Assembly: GCF_035594125.1 (NCBI RefSeq)
Contig: NW_026973701.1
Span: 142,501-206,500, forward strand
Reading direction: 5' to 3'
Length of the DNA: 64,000 nucleotides
Origin: Scylla paramamosain
Lineage: Eukaryota > Arthropoda > Malacostraca > Decapoda > Portunidae
The notes under the pieces were generated by a model that saw only the letters and a program-made list of their open reading frames with translations, had not been told where the DNA came from and ran no database searches. How positions within the stretch are numbered: position 1 is the stretch's first letter; each line of letters opens with the position of its first letter. Made by a program: the position numbers and the translations under genes. Below, one piece after another: positions 25,031 through 36,879 of this stretch.

Positions 25031-26935
25031 CAGAAGCACCACACACTACATGCATTCACTTTTCCCTAAAAATCACTTGATCACATATACTAGTAATTGA
25101 CATGAAAGAAGCAACATGGTGCATGGTTGTTGACGTGCCGTGTTCAAGGCAGAGTAACAGTGACAGCCTTCCAGTAACACAGTGAAGCCAAGCCTACAAA
25201 GCTGTGCCACACGCCGCACTACACACCCACCTGCAATGTTTGATGGACAACAGAGCCGCTAAGCTATACGTACCAGTGCAACGAACTGAAAATGTACGAG
25301 CCTTTATTTTTGTAGTCTTGGAATACCTGAGCAAAGAGAAGTGTGTGGAGAGGTAGAGGTGCAGGCTCTTGTAGTGTGCTCGTCCCTTCAGGAGATGCTC
25401 CTGGAGACAGCAATGCATCTCAAAGATTGATAGATTAAATAGCAAACTCATCAGGCTTAGGTGCCCCAATAGAAAAAAAATAAATAAATAATAAACAAGT
25501 TAGTACACTAATAGCTAAAGCAAAACGCCCTTTTCCTTTTGTTTTCTTTATTATAATTTTTTTATTTATTTATTTATTTCATTTAATTAATTAATTAATT
25601 TATTTATTTATTTATTTTCCATTTTGATAACTAATCTACGGCCTTACATGTAACAGCCGCCTGGCACTGACTCGTGGGGCGGAGCATAACTGCGTGGGCT
25701 TCACACGTGTTAATGTGCAAATGTGACACTACATATTAGCTTTACCATCCAACGTGGCTTTATCAAATGAAAATCTCACCATTAACTGACTTTTTTGAGA
25801 TGCCGCACACGTGAGTCTGGTGGAAGTTATACATAGCATCCAAATGAGTTATGCTCTGCTCTGAGATAAACACACCCATTACTTTAGTCGTAATTGGCGT
25901 GTAGTAAATCCTGTCCTACAAACTCCACAATAATAGCTTCTGAAAAATGTTCTTGTGGGGCCAAGTGACCGTACACACCAGCCCATTCACCTCAGCCAGT
26001 GGCAAGCTATCAACAAACTAATCTTCAGTGTGACAGTCATAATCAAAAGAGGATGAAGGGAAATCCGAATCCCAGTTTAAGGCTGTCTTTCAACTCTGAG
26101 TCATTAGGTAACCAGGAAGAGATGCTTCAGAATAAATACTTACAAATTATTTCAGAGCTTTCCCAAAATTAAATACTCTCGTATGGTCACATTTTCAAAA
26201 TCTAGGCCTTAATTTGCAAAATTCCCAAAGAATCCTGGTTCAGTATTCTTGCGAGAAAGTGTACTTCTCTTCATGACCCTGGAGACCTGCCACAGAGCTT
26301 GAAGTAATGCTAAGTTGGTGCAGTGAATGTGTACATGGGACGGTGTGCAAACTTCAAATAATTTCAAACATTTAGTAATTTCCTCACTAAATTCCATATA
26401 ATAAGAATCTACAATGAATCCAGCAAAAATTTTTCTTTCATTAATGAAATAGGCAAACTACCCAAACAGTGCAGCAGTTTATGCACTTACAGCACACACT
26501 ACAGCACAGACAGCCCGCTGTGGCAATAAGCTTGCAATGGAATGCCTGATGCCTTACCACTACTCGGGCAGCTGGACTCACCCACATCTCTGAAATGCCT
26601 TTATCATTCATGTGCATTTTTTTTTTTTTTTTTGTCAGTTTTAGAGTAAGATTATTATTATTATTATTTTTTTTTTTTTTTTTTTTGTGCATGACCTTAA
26701 GTAAAATCTTTGATAAAGTCTCTTGAAATAATATTCCCCAGTGTTTACATTACACTTCAAAAGAGTGTTCCTGAGGCTTTTCAAAGCCTCACTGACGTGA
26801 GAGGGATTTTCTGGCATCATGCTTAGACTCTCAAACAGGGAAAAGTGCACACCTTGCTTACAATGGTAATCACTCACATTCCCTTTCTTGAATTTTCTTG
26901 ACAGATGTTTCACCTACCTGTCTATGTATACGAGT
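25031..26935. other. Unassigned DNA
   Basis: Mostly unique, AT-rich DNA with TTTA-type runs at 25560-25620 and T runs at 26618-26690. Three modest minus-strand frames (25194-25469, 26209-26397 and 26641-26913) have plausible composition, but I recognise no domain and see no consistent splice sites. They may be decayed transposon or host exons. Confidence 0.45.
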
Positions 26936-27001
26936 ACCACCTCACAAGAGAAGAGCTTTGAAGCACACTGGTAAAACAGCGCGCACACTAAGGTTGGTGC
27001 C

Positions 27002-27247
27002 ATGGTTATGTTGGCAACGACTGGTGGTCAACGCCTCAGAAGCAAAGCCAAAGCTTCATCGAGGCTGACTGATGGGCAGTTTTACACCATAATGGGTGAT
27101 CTGAGAGCAGACATTGCAAAATTCTTGAACTACTTCAGAATGTCTCAAGAAAGTTTTAATGAGCTCCTTACCTTACTTGGTCCCTACATGCAGAAAGCCA
27201 ATACAAGCATGACGCGGAGCATTCCAATTGAGGAGCGACTTGCCTAA
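27002..27247 (+). pseudogene. N-terminal fragment of a Harbinger-type transposase (HARBI1-like)
   Basis: The frame contains 'YTIMGDLRADIAKFLNYFRM', 'SFNELLTLLGPYMQK' and 'IPIEERLA', the helical N-terminal pattern that precedes the DDE nuclease in PIF/Harbinger transposases and domesticated HARBI1. The nuclease itself is absent; a TAA at 27245 ends the frame directly after 'EERLA'. 'gatgggcag' before TTTTAC could be a splice acceptor, so this may be one exon of a once-spliced transposase. The following 200 bp are a knot of short direct and inverted repeats rather than coding sequence. Family assignment is by recognition; the fragment is too short to decide between a transposon relic and a host-domesticated exon, though the relic is likelier. 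Confidence 0.7.
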
Positions 27248-27255
27248 CTTACCGT

Positions 27256-27465
27256 CACGTGTCCGTCGCTCAGCCACAGTCGTTCATGTGCGCGGGTCCT
27301 CGACACAAAGTCGCGCCACACTGTGGCGGTGATGAGCGACAGCTCACCACAGTCGCTTGCCACAGATGCTCGTGTGCGCGGGACAGCTTCTAAACAATGG
27401 AAACTTATGGAGAGCTACATCCCTGCCAGGACGTGGCGCCACGAGTCGCTCATGTGCTACCTATC
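27256..27465. repeat. Short nested direct and inverted repeats
   Basis: 'ccacagtcgttcatgtgcgcggg', 'ccacagatgctcgtgtgcgcggg' in parts, and 'gccacgagtcgctcatgtg' recur at about 27275, 27362 and 27437, with 'gtcgctcagccacag' partly inverted near 27320-27345. They may be a sub-terminal region of the Harbinger-type element. Confidence 0.45.
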
Positions 27466-27734
27466 TGTGCACGGCAGCGGCTCCCACACTGTGCCTTCCC
27501 CTGCTCACCACTGTGCACGGTGCCACCTTTTCTCACAGCAAAGAAGTTTTCAAAGGTTCCACATGCGCAGGTACTGTACATAACATTCAGCAATACGAAA
27601 GATCACGTTTGTCTTATTTAATAACATAGTAATCAAACAAATGGCAGACATGCTTTGCTGATGAACGCATACTGTAGCCTACCTGGTACCATACACTATG
27701 CTCCATGTACAGAATGTCCTCCACGTGCTTTCCT

Positions 27735-28110
27735 CAGCTGTTGCTGCAATACGACAAACTGTACAAACAACAAACTGGTCCTCGAGCACTTAATTCCTTT
27801 ATCTATCCACTCGACGCAACCTTCCAGGCATTGTCTTCAGTCACACTCAACTCTTCCTGTCTCCCACACTGAACATACTTGGACAGTCCTCTACTGAAAA
27901 CCTTGACTGAAAATTTCATATATATGTTCTCGCTGCACAAGACTTTATACCTCTTTTCCCCTTCATTCTGGCCATCTTTCTAAGACAAGAGTAGACATTA
28001 TCTTCATTCTTTCATCCCTTTCAGTGGTAAGCTCTGAAACTATCTTCCTGTTTTTGTTTTTTCGTCTTTCCTGTTTGAAACGAAGAGTATCAAGACACTT
28101 CAGAGGTTAA
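27735..28110 (+). mobile_element. Relic of LINE family 1 with internal deletion
   Basis: 'acgcaaccttccaggcattg' and 'cactgaacata' match the RT thumb of family 1 (compare 50328-50400), then the sequence jumps to 'cgctgcacaagacttta' and 'tcatccctttcagtggtaa', which lie several hundred bases further on in copies B and C. Heavily diverged, no frame. Confidence 0.65.
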
Positions 28111-28324
28111 CTGGCCATCACTCGAACATAAGAACATAACAAAACATAAGAAAAGTTGCTCAAAATGGAAAATGAGTTCTTCAGCAAAACTGCTTCAAGA
28201 CTGATTTAAGACGCTTCTTTATGTTAGGGAGGAACTTTGGCCTAGGCCAGTGAAAAAGCTATCAAGGAAACTCCCACTCAAGGTGATAGTCCATAAAAAG
28301 TGTGGTCATGTTTCCAAAATTTGA

Positions 28325-28475
28325 GAACAAGTTTCTTGAAACAGTTCAAGTCAAAGGCATGAGGAAATGCAAAAGCAGGCAGAAAGTTTTACAGTTTACC
28401 AGTACAAGGGATGAAAGATTGAAAATATTGGTTGACTCTTGCATTAGGGAGGTGAACATAATAAGATCAACCCCG
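28325..28475 (-). mobile_element. Relic of LINE family 1
   Basis: 'aaatgcaaaagcaggcagaa', 'agtttaccagtacaaggg' and 'ttggttgactcttgcatta' match the antisense of the family 3' region (compare 10885-10965). Confidence 0.65.
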
Positions 28476-28664
28476 ACCTGCCCAGCACCGCCTAGGTGCG
28501 TCAAGCCCCTCCGATCCCCGCCACGTCCCGCCGCGGCTAAGGTAACCATTTTCCCTCACATATTTAGCATAATTTCGAGGGTTTTGCAGGTGTTTCCAGG
28601 TTATTTAAAGGCTCGCTGTTCAGGAGTAGGTCGAGGAGGTGGAGGTGGAGGGGAAAGGATCGGC

Positions 28665-28665
<1 letters not shown>
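28476..28665. repeat. GC-rich direct repeat, copy 1
   Basis: Starts 'ccccgacctgcccagca', contains 'ggtaaccatttt', 'cataatttcgag' and ends in GGAGGTGGAGG. It matches 29178-29372 in order at roughly 80-85 percent by eye. Confidence 0.85.
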
Positions 28666-28713
<48 letters not shown>

Positions 28714-28774
28714 TAAATGGGAGTTTAAGAGTTAAAGCCTAATTATACAGCTCTATGACTCGTCTCTGATCTGC

Positions 28775-28821
<47 letters not shown>

Positions 28822-28882
28822 TAAATGGAAGTTTAAGAGTTAAAGCCTAATTATACAACTCTATGACTCGTCTCTGATCTGC

Positions 28883-28936
<54 letters not shown>
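28664..28936. repeat. Tandem repeat of (CA)n plus a 64-bp spacer
   Basis: Units of about 110 bp: a CA run, then 'ttaaatggragtttaagag' through 'ctctatgactcgtctctgatctgcga'. Two full units and a partial third. The end of the spacer is the reverse complement of the 27-bp core of the GT array at 30.5-31.1 kb (24 of 27 bases by eye). Confidence 0.9.
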
Positions 28937-28965
28937 AAGGAGAGTTAAGCTTGTGAAAGTGTAGT

Positions 28966-29165
28966 ATTAACACCACACCACCACACCATATACAACAACA
29001 CACTACACCACACTACACTACACCACACATCACATCACCACCTAATATCACACACCACACCACGACCACTCATTACCACACCACATCACCAAAACCACCA
29101 ACACCACCACCACCACCACACAACATACCACACCACACCACAGCACACCACACCACCACACCACG
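28966..29165. other. CACCA-rich low-complexity DNA
   Basis: Irregular cacca/cacac mixture with no G on the plus strand for long stretches. No gene. Confidence 0.85.
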
Positions 29166-29177
29166 GTATCCTTGTCG

Positions 29178-29372
29178 CCCCGACCTGCCCAGCATCGCCG
29201 AGCCCCGCCAAGTCCCTGCGACCCCCGCCTCGTCCCGCGCGGCTTGGGTAACCATTTCCCGTCACATTTTTTGCGTAATTTCGAGTGTTTTGCAAGTGTT
29301 TCCAGATGATTTAAAGACTCGTTGTGTAGGAGTAGGTGAAGGAGGTGAAGGTGGAGGGGACAGGAGGAGAGT
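29178..29372. repeat. GC-rich direct repeat, copy 2
   Basis: Second copy of the block at 28476-28665: same order of 'ccccgacctgcccagca', 'ggtaaccattt', 'gtaatttcgag' and a GGTGGAGG end. Several CpG-rich differences lie in the first third. Confidence 0.85.
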
Positions 29373-30500
29373 GATGTGGCAGGGGAGAGGAGGAACACGT
29401 AGGGAGGATTGATGGAAAAAAAAAACTACTTCGGCTCTGTACCACGATTTTTTTTTTCTCTTTTATTAGTAAAGTTTGCATTGTTTTGATATTTAATTTG
29501 TTGACAGAAAAGTAAAACAAGTCATAATATGTAATTAAATGTTGTCTAGCTATGTTTTCTTTCCCGTCAAAATAACACTTTCGTCATTTTATAAATTTTC
29601 ATTTTTTTTTTTTTTATTAGCACGCCTAGGCTTGTTTTGGTGATTGGTTAAAGACTTAAAATATATAAAAAATGTGTCACGACTAATAATATTTAATAAG
29701 ATCTAGTCTAACTAGTCGTATTTTCAAATTTAAATTGAGACCGTTGATACATTTGAATTTTTTTTTCTTTATACGACGCGGAATTCGTGTTTTCTTTATC
29801 TATCCGGAAAGTACATTTTTTTTTTATTCAGAATATGTAATATGATCTAGTCTAGCTGTGTTTTTCATCTCGATATTATAAAGTTTTTGTGGCCCCGTTC
29901 GTAAAATTTACAGATCGTTTCTTGATTTTTTCTTAATTATTATTATTAAGACTGGAAATGTTTTCATATTCCAGATACTTATCAAAGTATTTATCAAGTC
30001 AGAATATATAGGTCATAACAGTCTAACTCCGTTTTTTCTTGGGGTCGATTTCATAATGGACTAACGAACTAAGTTAAGCTATGACATCATCAGTGAGGTC
30101 ATCAGGATACTGAGGGACGGGCCGTCCCTCCTTTCCAGTCTCTGCGTCAATGCTCAGCGTGCTAGTTGAAGTATATGGCAGGACAGAATACACAGTGCAG
30201 TCCAGTCTGGGCGTCTTTCTTCTCCAGAGTTTCAAAATGAATTGTCGTAGGTACGCAAAATAAAGGACCGAGACAAACGTTTTTCCTGCCTCCCTCCCCG
30301 CCTGTGCATCAATGTTTAGTCAATCCTCCGAGTTTTTTCCAGACTCAGACGTGAAGGAAAACCAGAATTAACAAGAAAATTAGATACGTAGCCCCTCAAA
30401 AATGTGAATGATGACACCTATGTGTACTGCGAATTGTTTCCGTGATAACACCGCCTGCCTCTCACAACACCAGGCACTGCAGCAGGGGGAAAAATTACAC
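29373..30500. other. Unassigned AT-rich DNA
   Basis: No coding pattern, RNA gene or repeat unit seen. Several T runs and 'gatctagtcta' occurring twice (near 29700 and 29852) with similar surroundings hint at an old local duplication. Confidence 0.5.
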
Positions 30501-30504
30501 GTAC

Positions 30505-31133
<629 letters not shown>

Positions 31134-31239
31134 TTGGACGGTTTATTGATATTACAGTATTTGTACAGAAAATCCACAATGGTTTGTTGGGGAGGTTAAA
31201 CATCAAACATAAGGTTAATGTACAGATATGAACTAACTT

Positions 31240-31590
31240 TTAATGTGACGCACCATGGCGGGAATCGCGCAGAGGCGGTATCGGTCCGTGCGCGGCGCCT
31301 TTAGGGGCGTTATCAGGTTGTGGTGTCCCGTGGCACGGACCGGGCGAGGCGCGTCTGGCCGCAGCATGTAGGCGTGGGTGGCGCACCACGCTCTTCCCAA
31401 ATTTCTCCAGGGCTTTTCGGTTTCTTGCCGACAGTTTGGGCAGACTCAGGGTGGCCAGGGCGTCATCGCAGTTCGTGTAGGCAGGGCCAAGGGTGACCCT
31501 GCACACCCTCTTCTGCACACTGTCCAGCTGCTGCTGTTGGGTGTGGGTGAGAGGGGGTGTTTTCATGGCTCTGGTGATACATAGGCAGGA
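31240..31590 (-). pseudogene. C-terminal fragment of a non-LTR retrotransposon RT
   Basis: The frame on the minus strand contains 'THTQQQQLDSVQKRVCRV', 'AYTNCDDALATLSLP' and 'ALEKFGKSVVRHPRL', the pattern of the RT C-terminal tail of a LINE group common in decapods (recognised by eye). The last 25 residues drift out of the expected pattern, so a frameshift near 31310 is likely. RT palm and YADD are absent. The region 31591-31740 in the same frame does not look homologous. GC content is clearly higher than in the flanks, as usual for young LINE coding sequence. Confidence 0.75.
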
Positions 31591-32370
31591 ATTTCGCACC
31601 ATCAGCCTGAGAAAGCATCCATCAAAACACAACTGATATATGTTCACTTGGAAAATTTGAATATTTTTCTTATGAGAGAACAAAGCATTACAAAATCTTG
31701 GTACATGCTCTCTTTTTTTTACGATCTTTTCATCTTGCATGTGTTGGCAGGAGCCCCATGGAGCAGGCTGGGGTGCTCGGGGCAGTGCGGGACCGGGACG
31801 GGAATGGCAGCTACCCAGACATTCATTCGTGGTTCGTGCGGGGCAGCGGGTGTCGCCGGTGGTGGCAGAGTGCTGAGGACCGCAGGAAGGACATCCACAG
31901 ATAATGACACGCTTAATAGAAGCTCAGAGTCCATAGTCTTCCGGTTGAGTCTTTCTGATCTCCAGCCGCATTCTTGTCTTACTGGTCTTATTTCAGTTAC
32001 CTCTAATAAACTGTAGTTGAGTTTTCAAGTGTGTTTTGATAACGTTAGTGATAGTTTAGCAGTTTCAAAGAAATATCATTAGATCTTATATTTAACAAGG
32101 ATTCTTCGACCTCAGCAAATTGTAGTGGAAGTTATTTGGAGTTTGAAGGATGCTTCCATGATCCGGGGGTGATTAAAAAATCCCATACCAATATCAAGCA
32201 GCACTGCAGGATTGTGGATTCCCAAGGAAGTTTTCATAACTGTGTTGATAGTCTAAATAAGGAATATAATTTTGAACAGGCTCCAGAGGATGCTACTTTT
32301 TTTTTATGAGCGTTTCAGTGATGTTACTGATAGTTTAACAAGAATCCTGCACCTACACGTACACTCCTGT
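31591..32370. repeat. Unassigned DNA with probable family R pieces
   Basis: 'gataacgttagtgatagttta' (about 32038) and 'gtgatgttactgatagttta' (about 32314) resemble each other and the start of family R copies ('gtagtgacagatta' at 21808). A tract 'cttttcatcttgcatgtgttggcag' cut to its last bases looks like a splice acceptor at 31749, but the 160 GC-rich bases after it give no recognisable protein. Confidence 0.4.
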
Positions 32371-32541
32371 GTGAGGTATTGAAGTTTGGGGACAAAGTTC
32401 CAGAAGCGAGACTGAGGTGGTTTGGTCATGTCAGGAAAAGAGACGGGACGGGGGGTGGGGGGAGGGTAGCGGTAAGTTGGAAGGAGGATGCTAGAGATGG
32501 ATCTCTCCGGCAGAAAAGAAAATCTTTAGGTGCAGTGAAAA
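32371..32541 (+). pseudogene. 3' coding end of an RTE-like endonuclease/reverse transcriptase LINE
   Basis: The frame reads '[15 protein letters not shown]' followed by a basic stretch, the characteristic tail ('RLRWFGHV' box) of RTE-type and related LINE polyproteins. Only about 55 codons remain before an AT microsatellite. Upstream the sequence is not coding. The copy is too short to place in a clade. Confidence 0.7.
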
Positions 32542-32560
32542 AAAGATGCGCTTCTAATGA

Positions 32561-32665
<105 letters not shown>

Positions 32666-33095
32666 AGTGAAGATTTTAGTACTTTAAATGAGCAGTTTCC
32701 TGTGGATGATTTCAAAATTCTAGCCAGAGGAAACTCAAATAGTGACACTAAAATACTTGAATCATTAATCATAAAAAGGACGAATCCAACATCTTGCCCT
32801 CTCGGTTTTTCATATGGCGCTTCGAAGCAGTATTCTTTGTTTTCCTCTTCCTTTCTCGTCTCTTCTTCCCTCAGTCCACCTCCAACACGCTTCCACATCA
32901 GGTAACCACTCTCTCTTTCCTATTTTATTTTTTATATGTATTTCTCAAATATTTTCTTTTCCTCTTTTCTTTATCTTTTCATCTATTTTACATTTTATCC
33001 ATTGTTACTTTTTTATATAAGTTTTTTATTCGTTTTTACGTATTGTACTCGTATGTGTTCTTTTACCTTGTATTATATCTTCGTTCTTATATTTT

Positions 33096-33145
33096 AGCTT
33101 GAAAATGCCGTCAGTCATACGGCGAAACGTTGCAACAATAAACCT
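33096..33145 (+). other. Hairpin plus GAAA, hammerhead-like or Penelope-like 3' motif
   Basis: A stem GCCGT (33107-33111) and ACGGC (33119-33123) is followed directly by GAAA (33124-33127) and the self-complementary GTTGCAAC. Upstream 'ttgaaaa' stands where a hammerhead would carry CUGAUGA. Penelope-like elements are known to carry hammerhead motifs with this order. The mismatch in the first core box makes an active ribozyme unlikely. Confidence 0.35.
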
Positions 33146-33203
33146 CACTCCGCCAAACTTGCTCTAACTCCACACCTGCGTTGTCCATACACGTCCTTTT
33201 ACA

Positions 33204-33307
<104 letters not shown>

Positions 33308-33469
33308 TGACGCGTCGAAGAAAGGAAGTGGTGGCGTCAGCATGAGTGCAAAGGTTCAAGGAATGAGTTTGTGTCAGCGTCATTGATCTAAACAGTTGCT
33401 GACATGAGCATTGGTGTCATTACCCAGGAGTGTGAACACCATGCCGCTAATGTGTGTGTGTGTGTGTAA

Positions 33470-33496
33470 ACTCTCTCTCTCTCTCTCTCTCTCTCT

Positions 33497-33583
<87 letters not shown>
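33470..33583. repeat. (CT)n joined head-on to (GA)n
   Basis: A CT run (33470-33497) turns without spacer into a GA run (to 33583) at ctctctcgagagag, a self-complementary junction. Confidence 0.97.
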
Positions 33584-33587
<4 letters not shown>

Positions 33588-33648
33588 CCACCTGAATATT
33601 ATAGACTTCGAGCACACTTGAGCACACACAGACGCACACAGATACCCC

Positions 33649-33658
33649 CACACACACA

Positions 33659-33698
<40 letters not shown>
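33649..33698. repeat. (CA)n microsatellite
   Basis: CA run of about 50 bp with one CCCA variant. A second CA run of about 35 bp lies at 33888-33922. Confidence 0.93.
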
Positions 33699-33700
<2 letters not shown>

Positions 33701-33887
33701 ATAATCAATGAAGTACCATTTCCTCTTATTTACTCTATCGTGACACGGAGTTAACGCAGAATGACCGTCTCATCACTGAGCCAGGGAGGCTGACCAGATG
33801 ATCAATTGTTATTCAGACCAACACCTGCGCGTTTACTTGCCACACTCCACATTTTTACCCCTCAAGGGGGCACATTTACTGCTTCAC

Positions 33888-33924
<37 letters not shown>

Positions 33925-34107
33925 TGGCAGATCACGAGTTACCATTCCTGCCAGACTACAAGGAGAGGGGGATGACAAGTTCTGCTGGGTGGAATTTCTC
34001 GTACAATCTAACTGGAAGGTCAATGGGATGTTGAGTGTTTTGACTTAAGATTTTCTAGTCTTTTGTTAACGCCTTGTTCTTCTACCGAGGAATTGGTGCC
34101 GAGTCTG

Positions 34108-34275
34108 GGAGACACAGCTATTCTGAAACGCTTTGCTGTCTCACCACGACTATTTTCAAATCCAAGGAGGTAATTAGCCCGGTTCCCAAGAATGTTTCTC
34201 CTGTTAATAGTGTACAAACTTATTAATCTGTCACTAGAACCGTAAGAGCACACGTAAAAACTCTCATAACTTCAA
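34108..34275 (-). repeat. Dispersed repeat family R, copy 3
   Basis: Read on the minus strand it carries 'agtgacagattaataag', 'caggagaaac' and 'agtcgtggtgagacagcaaa' in the same order as 21800-21930. Confidence 0.65.
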
Positions 34276-35929
34276 CTAGAACCTTTTTAATTTTGTGAGT
34301 ACTTATGTTTTCGGGAATATTTTGGTCTATGAGGTGACTGACACGTGGGAGAGAGAGGGAGGGAGGTGTTAGTGGGTGACGCAGAAATACCAGTTGTCGG
34401 TAAGGATAACAGTGAGACTGAAGACACTGATAAACACATTGAGGATAAGCAGCACAACACTGGCTATGAATTACAGGAAGCTCATCGTGATACCTCAAGT
34501 TATTACCCCTGAGAACCCCAGTAATTCAGGTGCAAGTGAAGGAAGTATCAGGCTAACCACCACTAAACCAACTGAACGTCCGAGGGAAAAAGCAAGAATG
34601 TTACATTTAATGTTTTTTTTTTCTTTACATATTATTTATAAAGCTCTCCAACCTTCAGCTTTCTACAAGTTTTTGCATTTATATTTCGTCATTTCACAGG
34701 ACTATGACAATACTAATGGTAACAGCAGCAACGGAGGGGAAAAATAACTTGGCTATGTTTCTGACGAAGGCATCAATTTGATCCTCCTGAAGATGGTAAT
34801 AGTAACCTGATGCATTGCGTCACCGTCGCTTCAAGTACCGCCATCGGGGCCTAGCTGTGGGCCCCAAAACACAATGTGGCGTCGGCGTTGCTGAGACTTG
34901 GCCACCGACCGCTGTGGCAAGTTGTGTGTTTGACAGACAAGCCTCACTACACCTCCTGTCCCCTGTGCCACTCTGTCACCCACAATTTGGCGGATGTTTG
35001 CTATATACAACTTTTTTGTTAGTGTTGGTGTTATGGGAGGAATAGACAGTGAGGGTGAGAGAAGACGGTAAAGAGTACAAGATTAAGGTTGGGTGAAAAT
35101 ATGAAGGAAAGTCGTAGAGCGAAAAATGACGGAATAACCGTCAATGTTGAATGATAATATATATTTTGATATAAGTTTTGAGAGTTAGCGTGAATAAATT
35201 GAGTGGCGTTTGTATAATAGGTAAAGTCACTCGTGGTGAGTTTCTGTGGTTTTCAGGTGAATGTCAAAGGTGAACGTATAAAAATATGTATATTTAGATA
35301 TATGTACAGAGTTGTGGAGAAGGGTGTGGCGCTACGGGACAACGGATGTCCTCTGCGTGGTACAGCGTTACACCCTGGCAAGAGACTGCCGGAGCCGGCA
35401 CAAGGGACGCTTAGCGCCTTCAAAAAGGGTTGACACTAGAAATAGGGGCGGGTTGACCGCACTCACAGTACATGAATATATTCATAACTATAACTCTCTA
35501 ATTACATAAATAAGGCAAGAGAAAACCTACTTATAGCTAAGAGTAATACATGCCAAAATACATTAGGGAGAGATTAATTATGGAGAATACTTAGATACTA
35601 TGATGTAGGTGCTACTGATTACTTATCCATGGCAATAAAAGGAGTATGGAAAGTTCTATGGTGTGTGTGTGCGTGTGTGTGTGTGTGTGACGTAGGGTGG
35701 CGTGAACATGTCGGCCCCACCATTATCCGCCAACAGCCACTAGCTACACTTATGCATATATGTATACATACACTTATATTGCTAACCAGGCAAGGCATTA
35801 TAAATGCAATACTTATTATTATTAATTATGTGACACCGTTACAAATTGAGTTAATTCATGAATAAATAAAATGTATGAGCAATGTCTGATACTCATGTGA
35901 GTGTATGAATAGTATCAATTTTGAAAGGT
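34276..35929. other. Unassigned DNA
   Basis: Mixed unique sequence. A GC-richer stretch at 34805-35000 and a short GT run at 35660-35689 stand out. Frames at 34376-34747 and 35233-35433 show no domain I recognise. Confidence 0.5.
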
Positions 35930-36662
35930 TTATGTGTATAATGATCTCGGTGATGCCTTTGATATAGTGTTGACTGGTGTCTTGAACCAGGCGTGTTGCC
36001 TTCCCTGTTCGTGCTCGTGTCTTGTGCTTGTGTACGTGAAGGCCTTGAGTGAGTGTGTGTATTAGTTTGTGTTTGATTTGGTTTCCTCTTGCGTATAGTG
36101 TTTTAATGACTGGGTCTAGTTTTGCGAGTGCGTGCAGTTCTTTGGAATTTTTGGTGTATGTGTATTTTTCATTATAAACGAAGCGTAGTGCTTTGTTCTG
36201 TTGTCGTTGTAACGATAGTGAATGTGATGTAGAGATTGCGTTTAGAGCATGTGCTGGGTAGGTAAGTAATGGTAGTACGCACGCTTTTACAAGGTGTAGT
36301 TTGATGTTAGTGTTTAGTGCATTTAGTGATGTCCTTTATGTGTTTTGAGTATCCGTGTGTGCCCAGCTTAAGCCCCAATATTTCAGCGTCTTTTGTGTAT
36401 GGTATGTTGTTCCCGTCTATGGTGACTGGCCTCATCTTTTTCATTGTTATAGGCAGTAATGTGAATTTTTGTGTGTTTGTTTTGATTTTTCATTTGTTTT
36501 CGTGGTTGTTGATGTTTTTTTTTTACATTTCTCTTTATATTTTGTTTGCGAAGATATTTTATGATTTACCTGCATATGTGATGATATGTGTGATGTCGTC
36601 TACGTATTGGATATTTGTGCTGTCTGTGAATGGTGTTGCAATGTCGTGTGCCTATATAGTGT
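35930..36662 (-). pseudogene. Reverse transcriptase fragment of a Jockey/I-type LINE
   Basis: Read on the minus strand, 36655-36565 gives 'ATPFTDSTNIQYVDDITHI', which is the RT catalytic box (here YVDD). After frame shifts and T-run damage near 36520, 'PVTIDGNNIPYTKDAEILGL' follows, then 'ACVLPLLTYPAHALNA', 'QQNKALRFVYN' and 'ELHALAKLDP' toward 35990. This order (YXDD, thumb, tail) fits Jockey-type LINEs. At least three frame changes and stops are present. The plus-strand frame at 36317-36664 is only its shadow. The 5' part of the RT is missing. Confidence 0.78.
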
Positions 36663-36667
36663 AGGTG

Positions 36668-36876
36668 TTCTCAAATAGAGTGGTAGATGAGTGGAACGGA
36701 CTCAGCAATCATGTTGTTAGTGCTAAGACATTAGGGAGCTTTAAGAGAAGATTAGACGGGTTGATGGATGGGGATGATAGGTGGAAATAGGTAGGTATAT
36801 TTCATACTGGGACTGCCACGTGTAAGCCAGGTGGCTTCTTGCAGCTTCCCATATTTCTTTTGTTCTTATGTTCTTA
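36668..36876 (+). mobile_element. L2/CR1-like LINE 3' end with octamer tail
   Basis: Codes for the usual last residues of these RTs: 'NRVVDEWNGLSN' in frame after a break, then 'TLGSFKRRLDGLMDGDD' and a stop. The 3' UTR 'gggactgccacgtgtaagcc' and 'cttcttgcagcttccc' ends in ttcttatg-type repeats. It lies nested between two other LINE fragments. Confidence 0.8.
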
Positions 36877-36879
36877 AGT

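Noticed and set aside
34800..35000. Possible tRNA or other small RNA gene in the GC-richer stretch
   Set aside because: No A/B box pair or cloverleaf pattern could be found.
36317..36664. Hydrophobic plus-strand frame resembling a membrane protein
   Set aside because: Shadow of the minus-strand LINE RT fragment, whose YVDD box and thumb are recognisable.
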